From Platanthera guangdongensis (taxonomy: Eukaryota > Streptophyta > Magnoliopsida > Asparagales > Orchidaceae), in NCBI GenBank assembly GCA_039583875.1, contig CM077166.1, forward strand, positions 93,032,094-93,096,093: a stretch of DNA of 64,000 nucleotides. The letters run 5' to 3'. Both the position numbers and the translations under genes were made by a program. Below the pieces are notes generated by a model. That model was not told the DNA's origin and made no database searches. It was given only the letters and a program-made list of their open reading frames with translations. This document shows positions 45,804 through 57,500 of the stretch, piece by piece; within the stretch, counting starts at the first letter, position 1; each line of letters opens with the position of its first letter.

Positions 45804-45815
45804 CCTCTGATACCA
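45804..45815 (-). other. Primer-binding site, initiator tRNA-Met, element C
   Basis: The minus strand reads TGGTATCAGAGG directly at the LTR end; the first 11 bases match the initiator tRNA-Met complement. Confidence 0.85.
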
Positions 45816-47441
45816 TGTTAAATTTTCTCAACGTGGTCAGCAAGATAGCCCAAACACCAAATTAATATCTTCGGAACTACCCAGTTCGCACGCTGAACCT
45901 GCGGTAAACCCAAGGACTAGAGGTTGCACCCAACAAAACAATGGAAGCACAAGAAGGTCTTATTATGCATTCACTTCTTTACAATCTGAGGCATACATAG
46001 CGAGACATGATTTCGCTAGTATTACAGCTGTAAATAGAAAGAACCAAAAAACAAGCCGGGCGGACAACACTCCAGTCCGCCGAGACCGCGAGGTCGCCGA
46101 GACCGCCGAGACCGCTGAGCTCGCCCAAGCTATGCTGCAATCCGCCGAATACCACGGAGTCCGCCGAGACCGCGAGGCCGCGCGGACAGACCGTTATTCG
46201 CCTCCTGCTGAACCCGAACTGAGGAACTCCCCTACCCGCCTGAAGCCGGCGGGCAGGTTATTGAAGCTGGGAAAGTTGAAACAGAACTGACAAGCCGCAG
46301 AGCGACCTCCTGCTGAGTCCGCAGAGACCGCACACTTCCAAGTACTGACCGAAGTCACAGCCAAACTCCTGGCTCCTTGAAGTTATCCGCGCGACCTGCA
46401 CACAGCAAACCGTCAGCCTGAAACAATCCGCGCGGACTGGAAAACACAGACCGCAGCACTCGCCCAACCCAATTTACTGTTCACTCATGTTACTTAGGTT
46501 ACTGTAGATGTGCCAGGGGGGGTCCTATTTATAGGCAAGGTGAGGAGTGTGGTCACCGCCCAAGAGATAGCGACACCACCCTCAGTCCGCGCGAATACAA
46601 CCACCGTCCGCTGAGTCCGCATGGACTTAGCCGGATACCAAGGAAACCGCTAGGAGCAAGGCAACCGTTGACGAACCCTCTCCAGTCCGCCTAAGCTAAG
46701 CGGACAAGGCACCAACCCGCAAAGATCCAACTGCTTCAGGACAGCAAACCCACTTCAATGGCTGTCCGCACCAACCCGAGGCAGTCCGCAAGACTCACAC
46801 CTCAATCCGCCACAAGTCCACGACCAAAGGCACTGCAACAGTCCGCCCGGTCACAGCGGACTTGGAGGATATGGCGGACACCATGAACTTGGCACAATGT
46901 GTGACCAAGTCCAAAACCATCAAGGGCCAGTGCGAGCATGGCAGACACAAAGTCCCGTCCGCCAAACACCCTAGCACAGACCGCAACCAGTCCGCGAGCT
47001 CCTCGCACTTGTCCAACACAGCAGCATCCTCCCGGACTCCAAACACCAGTCCGCCAACCGGTCTCCACAACAAGACCTGCTGTAACACCTGAGCTCGACA
47101 AGGCCTCAGCCAAGCTCAAAACCCAGTCCGCAACAGCCAAAACCGCGGACACACCAGTCCGCAAGGCTTCCCGTGAACTCGAGCCAACCCGCCAACAGCG
47201 CAAGCTTGCACCCGCGACCACTGAGCAAAGCACCAGTCCGCAAGCCTCTCTATCCGCAGATACCAGGCCGCACCAAACCGCGGACTCCATGCTACAACCC
47301 GCTCAGAACACAGCCGACTTCCACCAGACTTTTCACCAGGCCGCAACCCACAGTCCGCCCAGTCCGCCCAGTCCGCCAAAGCTGTCCGCTCAGGCCGCGC
47401 GGCCTGTCCCGTCACCCACTTCCACTTCACAAATTTCAACA
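45816..47441 (-). repeat. 5' LTR of element C
   Basis: A 1626-bp LTR collinear with 39967-41591, with about 25 substitutions by eye, mostly transitions, and a 2-bp longer G run near 46516. The TATA box is at 46524-46535. Confidence 0.95.
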
Positions 47442-47446
47442 GAAAC

Positions 47447-49023
47447 TAAATCCCAAACTGTGCATCTCTCAAATTGATTGAGTTCCTCTTGCATTGTAAT
47501 GATCTAGTGGGGATCTTGCTAAGCATCTTTTATAGATTGAGGCTCAACTTGAGAGAGGAAACAGGCATGCATCACATCTTGGTTGAGTTGATGCCTTGTT
47601 TGTACACCTACTGATATGTCTCCAATCACTTGAGATCTAGGGTGATCCCTTAGTGTGAAAAGATCAGTGGGTGGTTTTGTTTCAGCAACAGCATGTGGAG
47701 ATAATTCCTTTTGTGGAATAATGTCTACTGTTGGAGTATGTTCAGCCATTTCCAAGAATTCATCTTCACTGTCATCATCAGCTTGTGGAGGAGGAGGTGA
47801 TATAACCTCTTGTGGAAGGTCAACTCACCCAATATCTCACACAAATGAGGTACCTGCAAAATATCTGAGGTTGAAGAGTTCCTCTCCTTATAGTACATGT
47901 TAGCTTCATCAAAAGAAATATGTACAGATTTTTCTATTTTTAAGGATGATTTATTGAATACCCTATAAGCTTTGCTAACTTGGCAATATCCCAGAAACAT
48001 TCCCTCTAAAGCTTTAGCTTCAAATTTTCTATTGTATTTCTTGTTATTGTTATGAATGAAACACCTACACCCAAAAATTCTAAAGTAATCAATTTTAGGT
48101 TTCTTCCCTTTGAGTAATTCATAGGGGGTCTTGCCCTTTAGTTTGTGTATCAAACTTCTATTCAGCACATAGTTTGATGTGCTCACAACCACTGCCCAAA
48201 AGAAAAGGGGCATGTGTGCATCTACAAGAAATGTTCCTACAGATTCAATGATTGTTCTGTTTTTCCTTTCTGCTACCCCATTTTGTTGAGGAGTTCTAGG
48301 AGTAGAGAAACATTGCCTGATACCTTCCTCCTCACATAATCTTTGTATGGGAAGAGATTCAAACTCAGTACCATGATAACTTATAATCAATGCAACTGGA
48401 GTAGAATACTCAATCCTTATGCCCTTAAGAAAGTCTGTAAGGACTTTAAAGTTATCTGACTTGTTTCTCAAGAAGAAAACCCAAGAGAATCTGGAGAAGT
48501 CATCTACAATAACCAAGGTGTAAGACTTCCCTCCTAAGCTTTGTACAACAATGGGTCCAAAGAGGTCCATATGTAGCAAGTACAAAATCTTAGGTGAATC
48601 ACTCTTATTAATTGACTTAAAGCTATTTTTAGTTTGCTTGCCTTCTTGACAAGCCTTGCATAGTCTTTCCTTCTTGTAGGGGTCAGAAGGCAATCCTCTA
48701 ACAAGGTTGTCCCTAGATAGCTTAAAGATATTTTTAAGGTTCACATGACCTAGTCTTTTATTCCAAAGGATATTGTTATTGTTAACTTGGTTGAATAAAC
48801 ATATTTCTAAGTTAGCAGAATTAAAATTTACTGAGTATATATTCCCTTGTCTACACCCTATTAAAACAGTTTGATTATTTGAAGAAATAATGCATTTTGA
48901 ATTGGTAAAGCAAACCTGATAACCTGCATCACATAATTGACTTATGGACATTAGGTTATGTTTGAGACCTTTTGACATATGCCACTTTTCTGAAGGTGAC
49001 AGATCCACTGTTGAAGTCTCCAT
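47447..49023 (-). pseudogene. Copia B integrase and IN-RT linker
   Basis: Continues from the RT fragment across the C insertion. The pre-integrase region reads ILWNKRLGHVNLKNIFKLSRDNLV, with zinc-binding H and C residues (LCKACQEGKQTKN). The core begins LLHMDLFGP. The second catalytic Asp is changed to Tyr (ISYHGTEFES, codon 48376-48378), and the Glu motif NGVAERKNRTII is kept. After SFDEANMYYKE the frame shifts into the acidic, proline-containing linker with PHAVAETKPPTDLFTLRDHPRSQV. The integrase is inactive from the D-to-Y change alone. Confidence 0.85.
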
Positions 49024-49192
49024 AGCCTTCAGTCTGTCGAAAGCTGGAATCTCTAAAGATCACTTTTGGACCCAGCTTTGCCTTGAAGTTGATTAGGCTT
49101 TCCTTGCATCCATTCATGTGCTTAGAGCACCCACTATCTAGATACCACTTATTTTGAGTGATAGGATAGTTCTTCACCTGTAAGGAAATAAG
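48956..49192 (-). pseudogene. Copia B protease
   Basis: Signature WYLDSGCSKHMNGCKESLINF (DSG active site), then GPKVIFRDSSFRQTEGYGDFNSGSVTFRKVAYVK. A frame change near 48960-49020 leads into the HNLMSISQLCDAGYQV block at the start of the integrase reading. Collinear with the copia A protease at 19900-20322. Confidence 0.8.
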
Positions 49193-51194
49193 TTAGATGT
49201 TCTTGACACAAGTTACCTTGGGTCCTTGTTTCTTTTCATAAGAGAAGCTAGAAATATATGAACATTCAGGTTGGCTTTTGTATCCTAAGGGGTGATATCT
49301 TCTGGGACGAATTATCCAATCAGCAAGTGGATTAAATGGTTTTCTAGATTGATTAGTGTTTTTGTCAAAATTATGATTTTTATTAAGTCTGACTGGGTTT
49401 GACAAAAAATTGTAAGTTCATCGATCAGAGTTCGACGAAGTGTGATTAGATCGTCGATCTATGCTCAGAGAATGAACATATTCATTTTCTGTGCCCCAAG
49501 TTCGTCGATCTCTGCTCGACGAACCATACACAGTTCGTCAATTGTAGTAAGACGATTTATTATAGCTAATGTTGGCGTTCATAGATCGTCGATCGGAGTT
49601 TGACGAACTTACCACAGTTCATCGACCTTAGTTCGACGAAATCTGTTCAACTTTATTTTTACTTAAAGTTTTCTGGTTTCCGTTACTTTGATTTCTAGAG
49701 TTAGGTAATTCTTCTGTGGGTTAGTCATTCAGTCTGACATTGACTGTACTTGTGATGTCCATCAGCTTAAGACTTCTCCCATTGAGAGATTCCTCAAGTT
49801 GTTTAGCCTTACATAGCTCTATTTTTAAAGAAATGATTTGTTCATTAGCTAGAGTTAGTTCATCTTTTAACTTAGAGTTTTCAAAAATTAGAATTTCTAG
49901 ATTAAATAGTTTTTCCCTAAGTGTTTTGATTTTCTTTTCAGAGTTAATTAAGTCAATGCACATAGTTTTAAATTCAATTTTGAAACTATCAGAATTATAA
50001 TCAAAAGATGAAAGTACCTGATCAGCTTCTGATTCTGAAGCTCCTTCATTATCAGATTCGTCATAATCTGATTGGCTGTTGGAGGCATTGATGGCCATGA
50101 TGCAGACTTCCTTGGCCCTTGCCTCTTCTTCCTCTTCACTGGAACTAGAAGATGTGGATTCATATTCTGTCTCACTCCGGGTATCAGCAACAAAGATCTT
50201 CTCCTTCTTTTTGTATTTGCTGCAGGAAGGTCTGCTACTTTGTTGTCTTCTGAAGTCCTTTTCTCTTCTTCTTTCTTTTTGTGATTCTTTGGACACTCTG
50301 AGATAAAGTTTCCAGGTTTCCTGCAGCCAAAACATACTACTTCTTTAGTAGGAGTTTTATCATACCTTGGCATATCATCCTGCCTGGATGATTTTCTTCT
50401 AAAGTCCTTTCTTGTAATTTTGTAAAATCTATTGGCAAAGAGACTCATTAGTTCCTCATTGACTGTTGAGGCTTTTGTCTCTTCAGCAGCCTTGAATGCT
50501 ATGTTGTGCTCCTTTCTTGATGGTGGAGGAGTCCTTTGTTCAACCGCTTCTCTGAACTTTATCAATTGCTCACAAGACTTGAGCTTTCCCAATAGAGATT
50601 CTGTGGAAATCTCATTTAAGCTCTTGGCCTGATGATTGGTCATATCCTGAAATCCCATGAGCTTGTGAAGAACATGAGTATTTAATCATTTACTTCAGTA
50701 AGGGTGATGTCTTGATCCAAAGTCTTCAACTCATTTATTATTGAGCTCAGTCTGTTGAACACGTCAGCAATAGATTCTGACTCATCCTTCTTGAAGTTCT
50801 CATACAAGGATATGAGATTTGATCTTCTGTCTTTCCTCTCATCAGAAGGGCCAGCCAGCATTTGATTGAGACAGTCCCAAATAGCCTTGGCTGATGTGTA
50901 TTCAGCTACCTTTTGGAAAATGTCATCAGACATAGTCTGAGCAAAAATATTCATGGCCTTTGCATCTGCAATCTTGGCCTTCTTCTGTGCATCTGTCCAC
51001 TCAGGTGGTGGAACAGCATATGTGCTTGATGTTGAGGTAGATGCAGTTGGTTGAGTAGGACCTGTCAAAATAGAGTTATAGATGTCCTCATCAATGGAAT
51101 TCATATATAATTTAATTTTTGCCTTACAGATGACAAACTTATTTAAGTTGCACACGGGAGGTCTGGTGCTTGCATAATCCTTATTCTGTGTCAT
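49193..51194 (-). pseudogene. Copia B long gag with zinc knuckle, coiled coil and linker
   Basis: ATG at 51194 (MTQNKDYASTRPPVC). Core: MNSIDEDIYNSILTGP, then MSDDIFQKVAEYTSAKAIWDCLNQM. After a frame change come TPTKEVVCFGCRKPGNFISEC, a knuckle in which the expected His is Asn; a Ser/Glu-rich acidic stretch (ESTSSSSSEEEEEARAKE); a probable coiled coil (SEKKIKTLREKLFNLEIL); and the linker leading to protease. Collinear with the gag of A, with the same two long regions after the knuckle. Interrupted by several frameshifts. Confidence 0.8.
49420..49650. repeat. GTTCGTCGA motif array in copia B gag-pro linker
   Basis: Repeated TTCGTCGA, ATCGTCGAT and TCGACGAA sites in the same place relative to protease as in copia A (20520-20775). 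Several have single C/T or G/A changes. Confidence 0.7.
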
Positions 51195-51285
51195 GATGTG
51201 AATATAATCCTAAGAGAAATAAAAGTTCAGATCTACCATAGGATCTTTTGGTTCAAGGGTTAACTTGAACAACCAAAGAAACACT

Positions 51286-51297
51286 GCTCTGATACCA
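51286..51297 (-). other. Primer-binding site, initiator tRNA-Met, copia B
   Basis: The minus strand reads TGGTATCAGAGC, a full 12-base match to the initiator tRNA-Met complement, 12 bp from the LTR end. Confidence 0.85.
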
Positions 51298-51309
51298 ATT
51301 GAAAGAAAG

Positions 51310-53009
51310 GGTTAGACCTGATATACTATAGAGGGGGGGGGGGTGAATAAAGTTTCTTTTAATTCTTTAAAAACTTTTACTATTGATTAAATCTACAGAG
51401 TAGAGCAGTAATTTGAAACCAAAATTTGTTGTAAGTAAAAGACCAATCCTAAGATAAACTAATCTACCACAGGCACAACAAAATTATACTAACTAACATA
51501 GGCACAGCAAGAACAAAAAGGAAAGAGGGCAACCAGACAACACAAGAATTTTTATAGTGGTTCCCCAACCTGGGTACATACACTCTTCTACCACACTGGT
51601 AGGAATCCACTAACAGGTTTTGATCAGGTGACTGCCACCAACGAGCTTTTGATCAGGTGCTCAAAAACCAACCCAAGTCTTTTGATCAGGTGACTTGCAA
51701 CCAAGGAATAACTTTTGAAGGGAGTTAAAGAACCCTTTGTATAATGAGGGGGTGAGAGAGGTATGGTGTCTTCTCTTTCTCAAATACAACTGAGAAGACT
51801 AGTGGATCTTTGATGTTATCAAAGCTCCCCCTGGGTTATTGAGTTGTTTAGGAAGATTTGGCGCTTTGCTTCAGGGTGAGTAGGTCTTCTATCTTTATCC
51901 TTGATCAAAAGAGATCCAGGAACTTCTTGACTGATGAATATTTGTTGTCCATGAAGAATCCTGAAGTGAAGAATAAAGAAGACACTTGATTTGAATATAT
52001 GTTCTTCTTCTTCAGCAGTGTCAAGGTGAAGACCAGATTCTTTTTCTGCACACAGAAGAATTTGAATGAATGTTGCTATGTATCTTCTCTTTATGGTGTA
52101 TCTTCCTCTTATGTATCACTATCTCTTTGTGTAGAAGAAGGAAGAAAATCACTTTTATATTCCCAATGGAATTTGTCCTTTGAATTTTTGAATTTCTTCC
52201 TTCATTGATTGCTGACGGCTTGGAGAATGTCAAATTCGGCTGGAGAGAATGTCTGCATTAATTGGATTTCCCCAATTGTCTCATAAAAAAATGGCAAGTA
52301 ATAATCCTGATGAATGTCATAATCAATGTTGCTTCTAACGGAAATATTCAAAGAATATTAAGCATTGATTACTTAGGAATTACTGCAATAAAATAAGGAC
52401 AGAAGGAAGCAAAAATCCAAGTCTGGAATTGCACAGAAATCATCGAGCAAAGAACAGAATTCGTCGACCTGAGATCTAAGATCGTCGAGCTGAGAAGTCA
52501 TGTTCGTCGACCAGATATCTGTTGTTCGTCGATCAGATAATTGTTGTTCGTCGACCTAAGATCCAAAATCATCGATCAGAGAACAGCTAACTTCTTTCTG
52601 ATAAACACTTGCCAATTCTGTGCATTAAGATCGTCGAGCTGATAATCTAACTTCGTCGACTGGAGTTCAGAGATTTGTTTTTGTTCTTAGAATGTTGAAG
52701 TAGAACATCTAGAAATCATCGACCTGATAACTAAGTTCGTCGAGCTCAACTAAGAGAATTGTCTCTGAGTTCGTCGAGCTGAGCACGACTTTCGTTGAGC
52801 TGAGTTCGACGAACGTCGAACTCCCTTTCCTGAAACTGATTTTTATCTAAGTCTTGAGTCTTTTGTAGTCTGTTGTTGGATGGTCCATGCAATGTTGACT
52901 CTAAGGACATGGCATAGACTCTAGGACACTGACATGACCCTGACTATACAAGGAGAGTCAATAATCCTAGTTTAGTGAACCTAGCCCAAATCCAACTAGG
53001 GATCCAACA
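51310..53009 (-). repeat. 5' LTR of copia B
   Basis: 1700 bp; minus strand TGTTGGATCC ... CTAACC, where the terminal A is changed. It shares blocks with the LTR of A. A run of 11 G is at 51333-51343. TCGTCGA and related motifs fill about 52440-52815. Confidence 0.8.
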
Positions 53010-53512
53010 CCGCGTGTATTTTGCTTAGCTGAGGGACTCCTTTTATGATAGCTCATTTGGGTTAGGTGTGTAGCCTTCCTATTTGTCTTTATTTACCTCA
53101 CTGTAACCCAAGCTCCATCTCCTCACCTAAATTCCTACTGATTCGTGTATGAACCAAGCCAGTACCGTGGAGAGAGTGCAAACGGGCAAGCATATGGTCA
53201 CCGACATTGGTGGATTCCTTTGGAGGTTATCCCGAGCCCCGATCTCTGGCAATGCTCGCCTAGCGATTAGTCTACTTTCTCCCTGCGCGTTACCGGAAGA
53301 TTCACCGTGATTCCATTTTTGAGTAATAATAAAATTTTGATACATATTGTGAAAAGTATAAGCTATTTTGTATACTTAGAAGTTTCTTCTATTATATTTT
53401 TACGCGTGCGAGCACGCAACTTCGCATGGTACTCCATATCTCAATTTCTATGTTAGCTATTTCATTTTCCCTGTCTTCATAGATTTTGTTTGCTCGGGAC
53501 ACGTAAACATGT
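53010..53512 (+). other. Noncoding 3' internal part of element D
   Basis: About 500 bp between the copia B LTR and the D purine tract. No ORF with a recognisable domain. Ends in a T-rich stretch and ACACGTAAACATG. Confidence 0.55.
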
Positions 53513-53524
53513 AAGTATGGGGTG
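53513..53524 (+). other. Purine tract before right LTR of D
   Basis: AAGTATGGGGTG directly before TGATGCGTC, in the same position as AAGTCTGGGGGTATT in Athila. Confidence 0.65.
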
Positions 53525-55187
53525 TGATGCGTCAGATTTATATAGTGTTTTTCGGATTCATCTGGGCTAGTTTTCACGCACTTGCACTTCACTTTTTGTA
53601 TTGTATCGTTAATATTTCATTTATATCATTTTTCACGCTAACTGCATTGTTTTGGGCCCGTAGGTGTGCAATTGCGCATTCTATTGTCGGGCATATGCAA
53701 ATGGTGCTCCTCGTTGTCTTTCTGTTTAGTTTTGTTTGTATTTTGGTGCTGGAAGCTTGTGCTCCAGCCTGGTTTTATTGTTGTGCAGGTAGTCGGGATG
53801 TCCCGAATTCCATTTCCAGCTTCTGTGTAAAACGCACGGTTGTGCGCATTTCTTCGTGCACGGTTCCAGTCCAATCGTGTGTTTTACAAAGCTTTCCTGC
53901 GGCATCTGTTTCTACCCATGCGATTTGTTCCCGCATAGTTTCTACCAAACCGTACGATAAGGAATCGCATGGCCTGCTCCTTTTGTTGAGCTTCCAATGA
54001 TCTGTGGTTAATCGCGCGTTTCTTTCACGCACGGGCAACAGTACCCGTGTGCGAGTAAAATACACAGTTCCACTGTTTTCTCCTGCATTCCTGCGCTCTG
54101 TGTTTACCCGTGCGATTTCCTTCATGCAAGGGCGGAATCGCCCGTGCGCGATTACGGCGCACGTGTCAATTCTTCTTCTTTCTCTAGCATTATCTGCGCG
54201 CGAATATCGTACTGTTCACGCACGTTCGTACGCCAGAACGTGCGTGACCAATTTTCTGACGTTTTTTTCTATTTAAGCACAGATTTCCTGCCATTTTAGA
54301 GACCGGGATTTCTGTCATTTCCTCTGCCATTTTAGGGCAAAGTTCCGCCTTTCCACCTCCATCCTCCACCTTCAACCAAGGAGAGAAGCTCTGGCCATGC
54401 ATGCGAAGCCTACATCTTGTCGGTGCTTGCTCTCGGCCTTCTCCATCATATCTTGAGCTCCATTTCATGGTTTGATGCCATAGCTAACAAGCAAAGGGAA
54501 GCTTGCAACTTTCTTCTGGTTCGTGACATGAAGAAGACGGGTTCATTGGGAGTTAGTGATAGCCTCCTCTACCCCGGACGTAGTTGAGGACCGAGCTTGG
54601 ATGCAGATTGACAACCCAACGATTCCTTCCGCGACCACTCGACGAGCCTTCGTATTTGGTTAATCTCTTGACTTGTTCTTGTTTTCTTGCTGAATATTGG
54701 TGTTCAAATCTATTTATATTGATGATTTGCACTTTAGTTGTAATCTTTATGTGATTCATGTCTATGTGATCTTGTATTGTTTTAAGCTTTAGTTGTTTGA
54801 GTTGTGCCCGCATTTCCATCCGCCACCAAATCCGGATTTGCCGCTCTACCAATTGCTAGAGGCGTGCGTAGCGAATAGGTGCTCTTGACCCTCATTCCGC
54901 CATTCTCATTACCTCATCCGCAAGCCTACTTGTCCATCCGCCCAGTGATTCGATGCATAGTGGCCCGTATAGTCCTCCATCCCGCCTAGCGAAGCATCGC
55001 ATAGCGGCGTTGCATAGGAGTAGCTGTTAGTGTTTTATTTTCTGTTTCTGCAACCATCAAAATCCCCCTTAGTTAACTCCGACCAAAGGACTTCAATCTC
55101 AAGTCCTTTGGTCGAGATCGATACTTGGTGAAATTCACTCATTTTATATTACTTGTGCGGCCGGTACACTTGCCGTCAAACGCACCA
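53525..55187 (+). repeat. Right LTR of element D
   Basis: A 1663-bp LTR, TGATGCGTCAG ... CGCACCA, collinear with 35863-37554. GCACGG/CCGTGCG half-sites at about 53830-54245. Followed by the cacat duplication. Confidence 0.85.
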
Positions 55188-55192
55188 CACAT

Positions 55193-55640
55193 CTCCAACT
55201 GATAACCTGGAAAGACAAACCTCCAACAACGTTATAAGAGCTACTCTCCCTAGTTAACTGTCCACACCAACTGCATGGCTGAAATCAGGGAACAGGCCAC
55301 TCCACTAAAGCCCTCAAACATAACTTCTGCCTACCCGTCGCTTCTCAAGGTCATCACCTTAGATAGGCAGTCAATACTAGCACACTTCTCTACAAGCCAG
55401 TCCATTCCCAATATCACATCGAAATCAACCAGCGGTAGAAATGTTGCTTCCAACGTGAAGTCAACTCCGTCTAGATTCCAACAAATGCGCCCCTTCGCCC
55501 GGGTAGTCATAGAAGACCCATTGGGCATGCGCACCTTCAGCTCTGCGTCCGCCAAGAATGACTCAACTCCAATTCATTGGATAAAGCTTTCCGCAAGAAA
55601 GGAGTGCGATGCTCCCGTATAAAACAATACGCTAGCAGGG
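55193..55640 (-). pseudogene. Element E protease, catalytic Asp lost
   Basis: Minus strand. The active-site region reads ASVLFYTGASHSFL, where chromoviruses have LFDTGASHSF; codon 55619-55621 is TAT (Tyr) in place of Asp. The later block DFDVILGMDWLVEKCASIDC is the usual end of the protease and the lead into RT. Stops follow (55331) up to the D insertion at 55193. Without the catalytic Asp the protease cannot work. Confidence 0.8.
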
Positions 55641-56291
55641 TATCCAGAAACTAGGACAAAGCATAAACATAGGCAACATACATAAACGGTCTTGAAATTC
55701 TAATGCAGCAAATACCTACACTTAAACTTTCCATTCCTGTCACCACATCGGGTTGGCGGATCGCTTCCTGCTGCCCAAGGTTGTACGCCCTTGGCTGCAG
55801 GGGTTGGAAATGAGAAGCGCTCGACTCCGCCATTTTTCCTTTCTCTACCGCACTAGGCCCGTAGCGCCCCGACTGCTCTTGCCTTGTCTCCTGCTCAGCG
55901 TCACCTTCAGTATAGAAATGAGCTATGTGGCCCGCTTGCCACACTTGTAGCACGATAGTGGTTCATTGAAGCGAGACCCCCCCTGATGTTGTACTACTAT
56001 TCTCCCAATTCTTGTAGGGATGGGACTTCTTCTTCCACTTACTTCCATCAGACTTCCCTTGAGATTGAGAAGGCTTTCCTTCTCCCTGCTTGGCTGCAAC
56101 ACCCTTCCGATGTTTGGTTCACTACATATCTCTCTCCAACGTCCTAGCGGCCTCGACCAACGCATTGAAGCCCGCTTTCTTCATAGCTATGAGGGGTTGT
56201 CTCTGAATCTCCCTCAATCCATGGTAGAAGAGGTTGTCCCTCTCCTCATCGTCTACCATGGTTATCCTAGCATAACATCCCAAATGAGTGA

Positions 56292-57500
56292 TGATGGAAA
56301 CGACAGCCTTGAACATGATGATGATGGTATCGGCACGCTTATGGATGATTGTGCCTCTCCAATCAAAGACACACATCGCCGCAACAACCATTTTGATAAA
56401 CGACATCGCCGTTACAACCTCCGCTCGCGGTGCCATAATAATTAATTAGTACATAAAAATATTCTATTATAAGTATTAATTAATTATTTCCATGTTTTCT
56501 TTTTATTAAAATTTGTTTTATTTGGACAGTATTTATTTTTCATGCTTTGTGGGTTGCATGTAGCCATTTAGTTTGTGAGCCCATAAATAGGCTATTATGT
56601 AGAAGGATTTGGAGAATTGATGAATGAAAAGAGCTTAACCCTAAAAATTTGAAATCCCCCCTTGCTTTTTCCCTCTCCTTTGGTCGTCAGCCTCCTTCTC
56701 CCCTAGTGGTTCGGCCACAACAACTCCCCCTCCTCCCTCCTCTCTTCTCCACAACAAAATCTCCTCTCCTCTCATACTACGACCAACTAACCGAAGTAAA
56801 TCTCCCCTAGAAGATCTTGGTCTCATCTTGGCTTTCCCTCATAGGGTCGGCCAACCTTGGATCCTCCTTCTTGGTGGAATTTCGGCCAAAGTACAAGATC
56901 TACCGCACTGAAGACCCTACTCTGGTGTGAAGCGAAGAAGGCAGGCGGGTTTCTCTCTGTTGGCATGACTCCGGTGGAACCGTTGAAGGGTGATCACGAC
57001 TTGCGTAGATCTAAATTCTGTGATCTATTTCCTAGTGGGGTAACGAAATTTCTACAACCTTGAAATTTATTTTCCCTCTAGATAATTTTTTGTGGTGGAA
57101 AACTTTTGGCGTGAAATTTTGATAGCGTTGAAATCATCGTTGCTTTTCTTGAACGATTTGTGTTTATTTTAATTTTATTTAAGTTTGAGAGGCTTGGTGA
57201 ACCTCGTCTACTTTTTATTGGGAGAGATCTACCTTATCTGAATCGCAATTTTTGGTAGATCACTTTTGGTACAACCTTCGCTCGATCGGACAAGGTAGGT
57301 CCCTTTAGCCGGAAGAATATTGGCCTATAGCCAATTATTCGATCCTAAAACAGATTGGCAACCCATACGTTAGCTTCTAATTGAGATAATTTCTTACATG
57401 TGCGTTGCACTGAAATTTGTGCGAGTGTAGAATTCAGATGTTGAGAGACAGTCGGGCCAAATCCATAGATTTCTCGGTGTCAACGTATGGGCCTACATCA
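56292..57500 (+). repeat. Solo LTR J with overlapping ORF end
   Basis: 1209 bp, TGATGG ... CCTACATCA, with 5-bp inverted ends TGATG/CATCA and perfect target duplications agtga (56287-56291 and 57501-57505). There is no internal region, so recombination between two LTRs is the usual explanation. The first 155 bp encode a clean peptide end, acidic then HRRYNLRSRCHNN and stop (56445), as if the element's polyprotein ended inside its 3' LTR. In plants this overlap is known in CRM-type chromoviruses; the family of J is not identified. Confidence 0.8.
56582..56590 (+). promoter_or_regulatory. TATA box of solo LTR J
   Basis: CATAAATAG within GCCCATAAATAGGC, about 290 bp into the LTR; a standard plant TATA context. 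Confidence 0.6.

Larger units (their letters stand above)
39967..47441 (-). mobile_element. Nearly intact Ty1/copia element C
   Basis: A 7475-bp element with LTRs 39967-41591 and 45816-47441, perfect 5-bp target duplication, initiator-Met PBS touching the right LTR, and a PPT touching the left LTR. One polyprotein frame (about 1360 codons) covers gag, protease, integrase, RT and RNase H, with only one in-frame stop (44124-44126). By eye the LTRs differ at about 25 of 1625 positions (about 1.5 percent), mostly C/T and G/A. RNase H and RT motifs suggest a Tork-like lineage, tentatively. It is one of the two best-preserved elements here and could have moved recently. Confidence 0.95.
38676..53009 (-). 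mobile_element. Sirevirus-like Ty1/copia element B, 3' truncated
   Basis: Minus-strand copia of the same broad family as A. Right to left: LTR (51310-53009), initiator-Met PBS, long gag, protease, integrase, RT and RNase H. It is split in RT by element C. The left end stops inside RNase H (HHFIRE) at about 38676, where D sequence begins, so the 3' LTR and last residues are lost, probably by deletion. The right flank cgcgt is its expected target duplication; no partner is found because of the truncation. Confidence 0.8.
35863..55187 (+). mobile_element. Non-autonomous LTR element D with zinc-knuckle ORF
   Basis: LTRs 35863-37554 and 53525-55187 with TG...CA ends, perfect 5-bp target duplication, tRNA-Asp-like PBS and a purine tract before the right LTR. 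Removing copia B leaves only about 1.6 kb of internal sequence: a zinc-knuckle ORF and 500 bp of noncoding DNA. There is no protease, RT or integrase. It must use enzymes from another element, and the PBS type and LTR ends point to the Tat/Athila group. Some internal sequence may have been lost at the B junction (38676). Confidence 0.8.
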
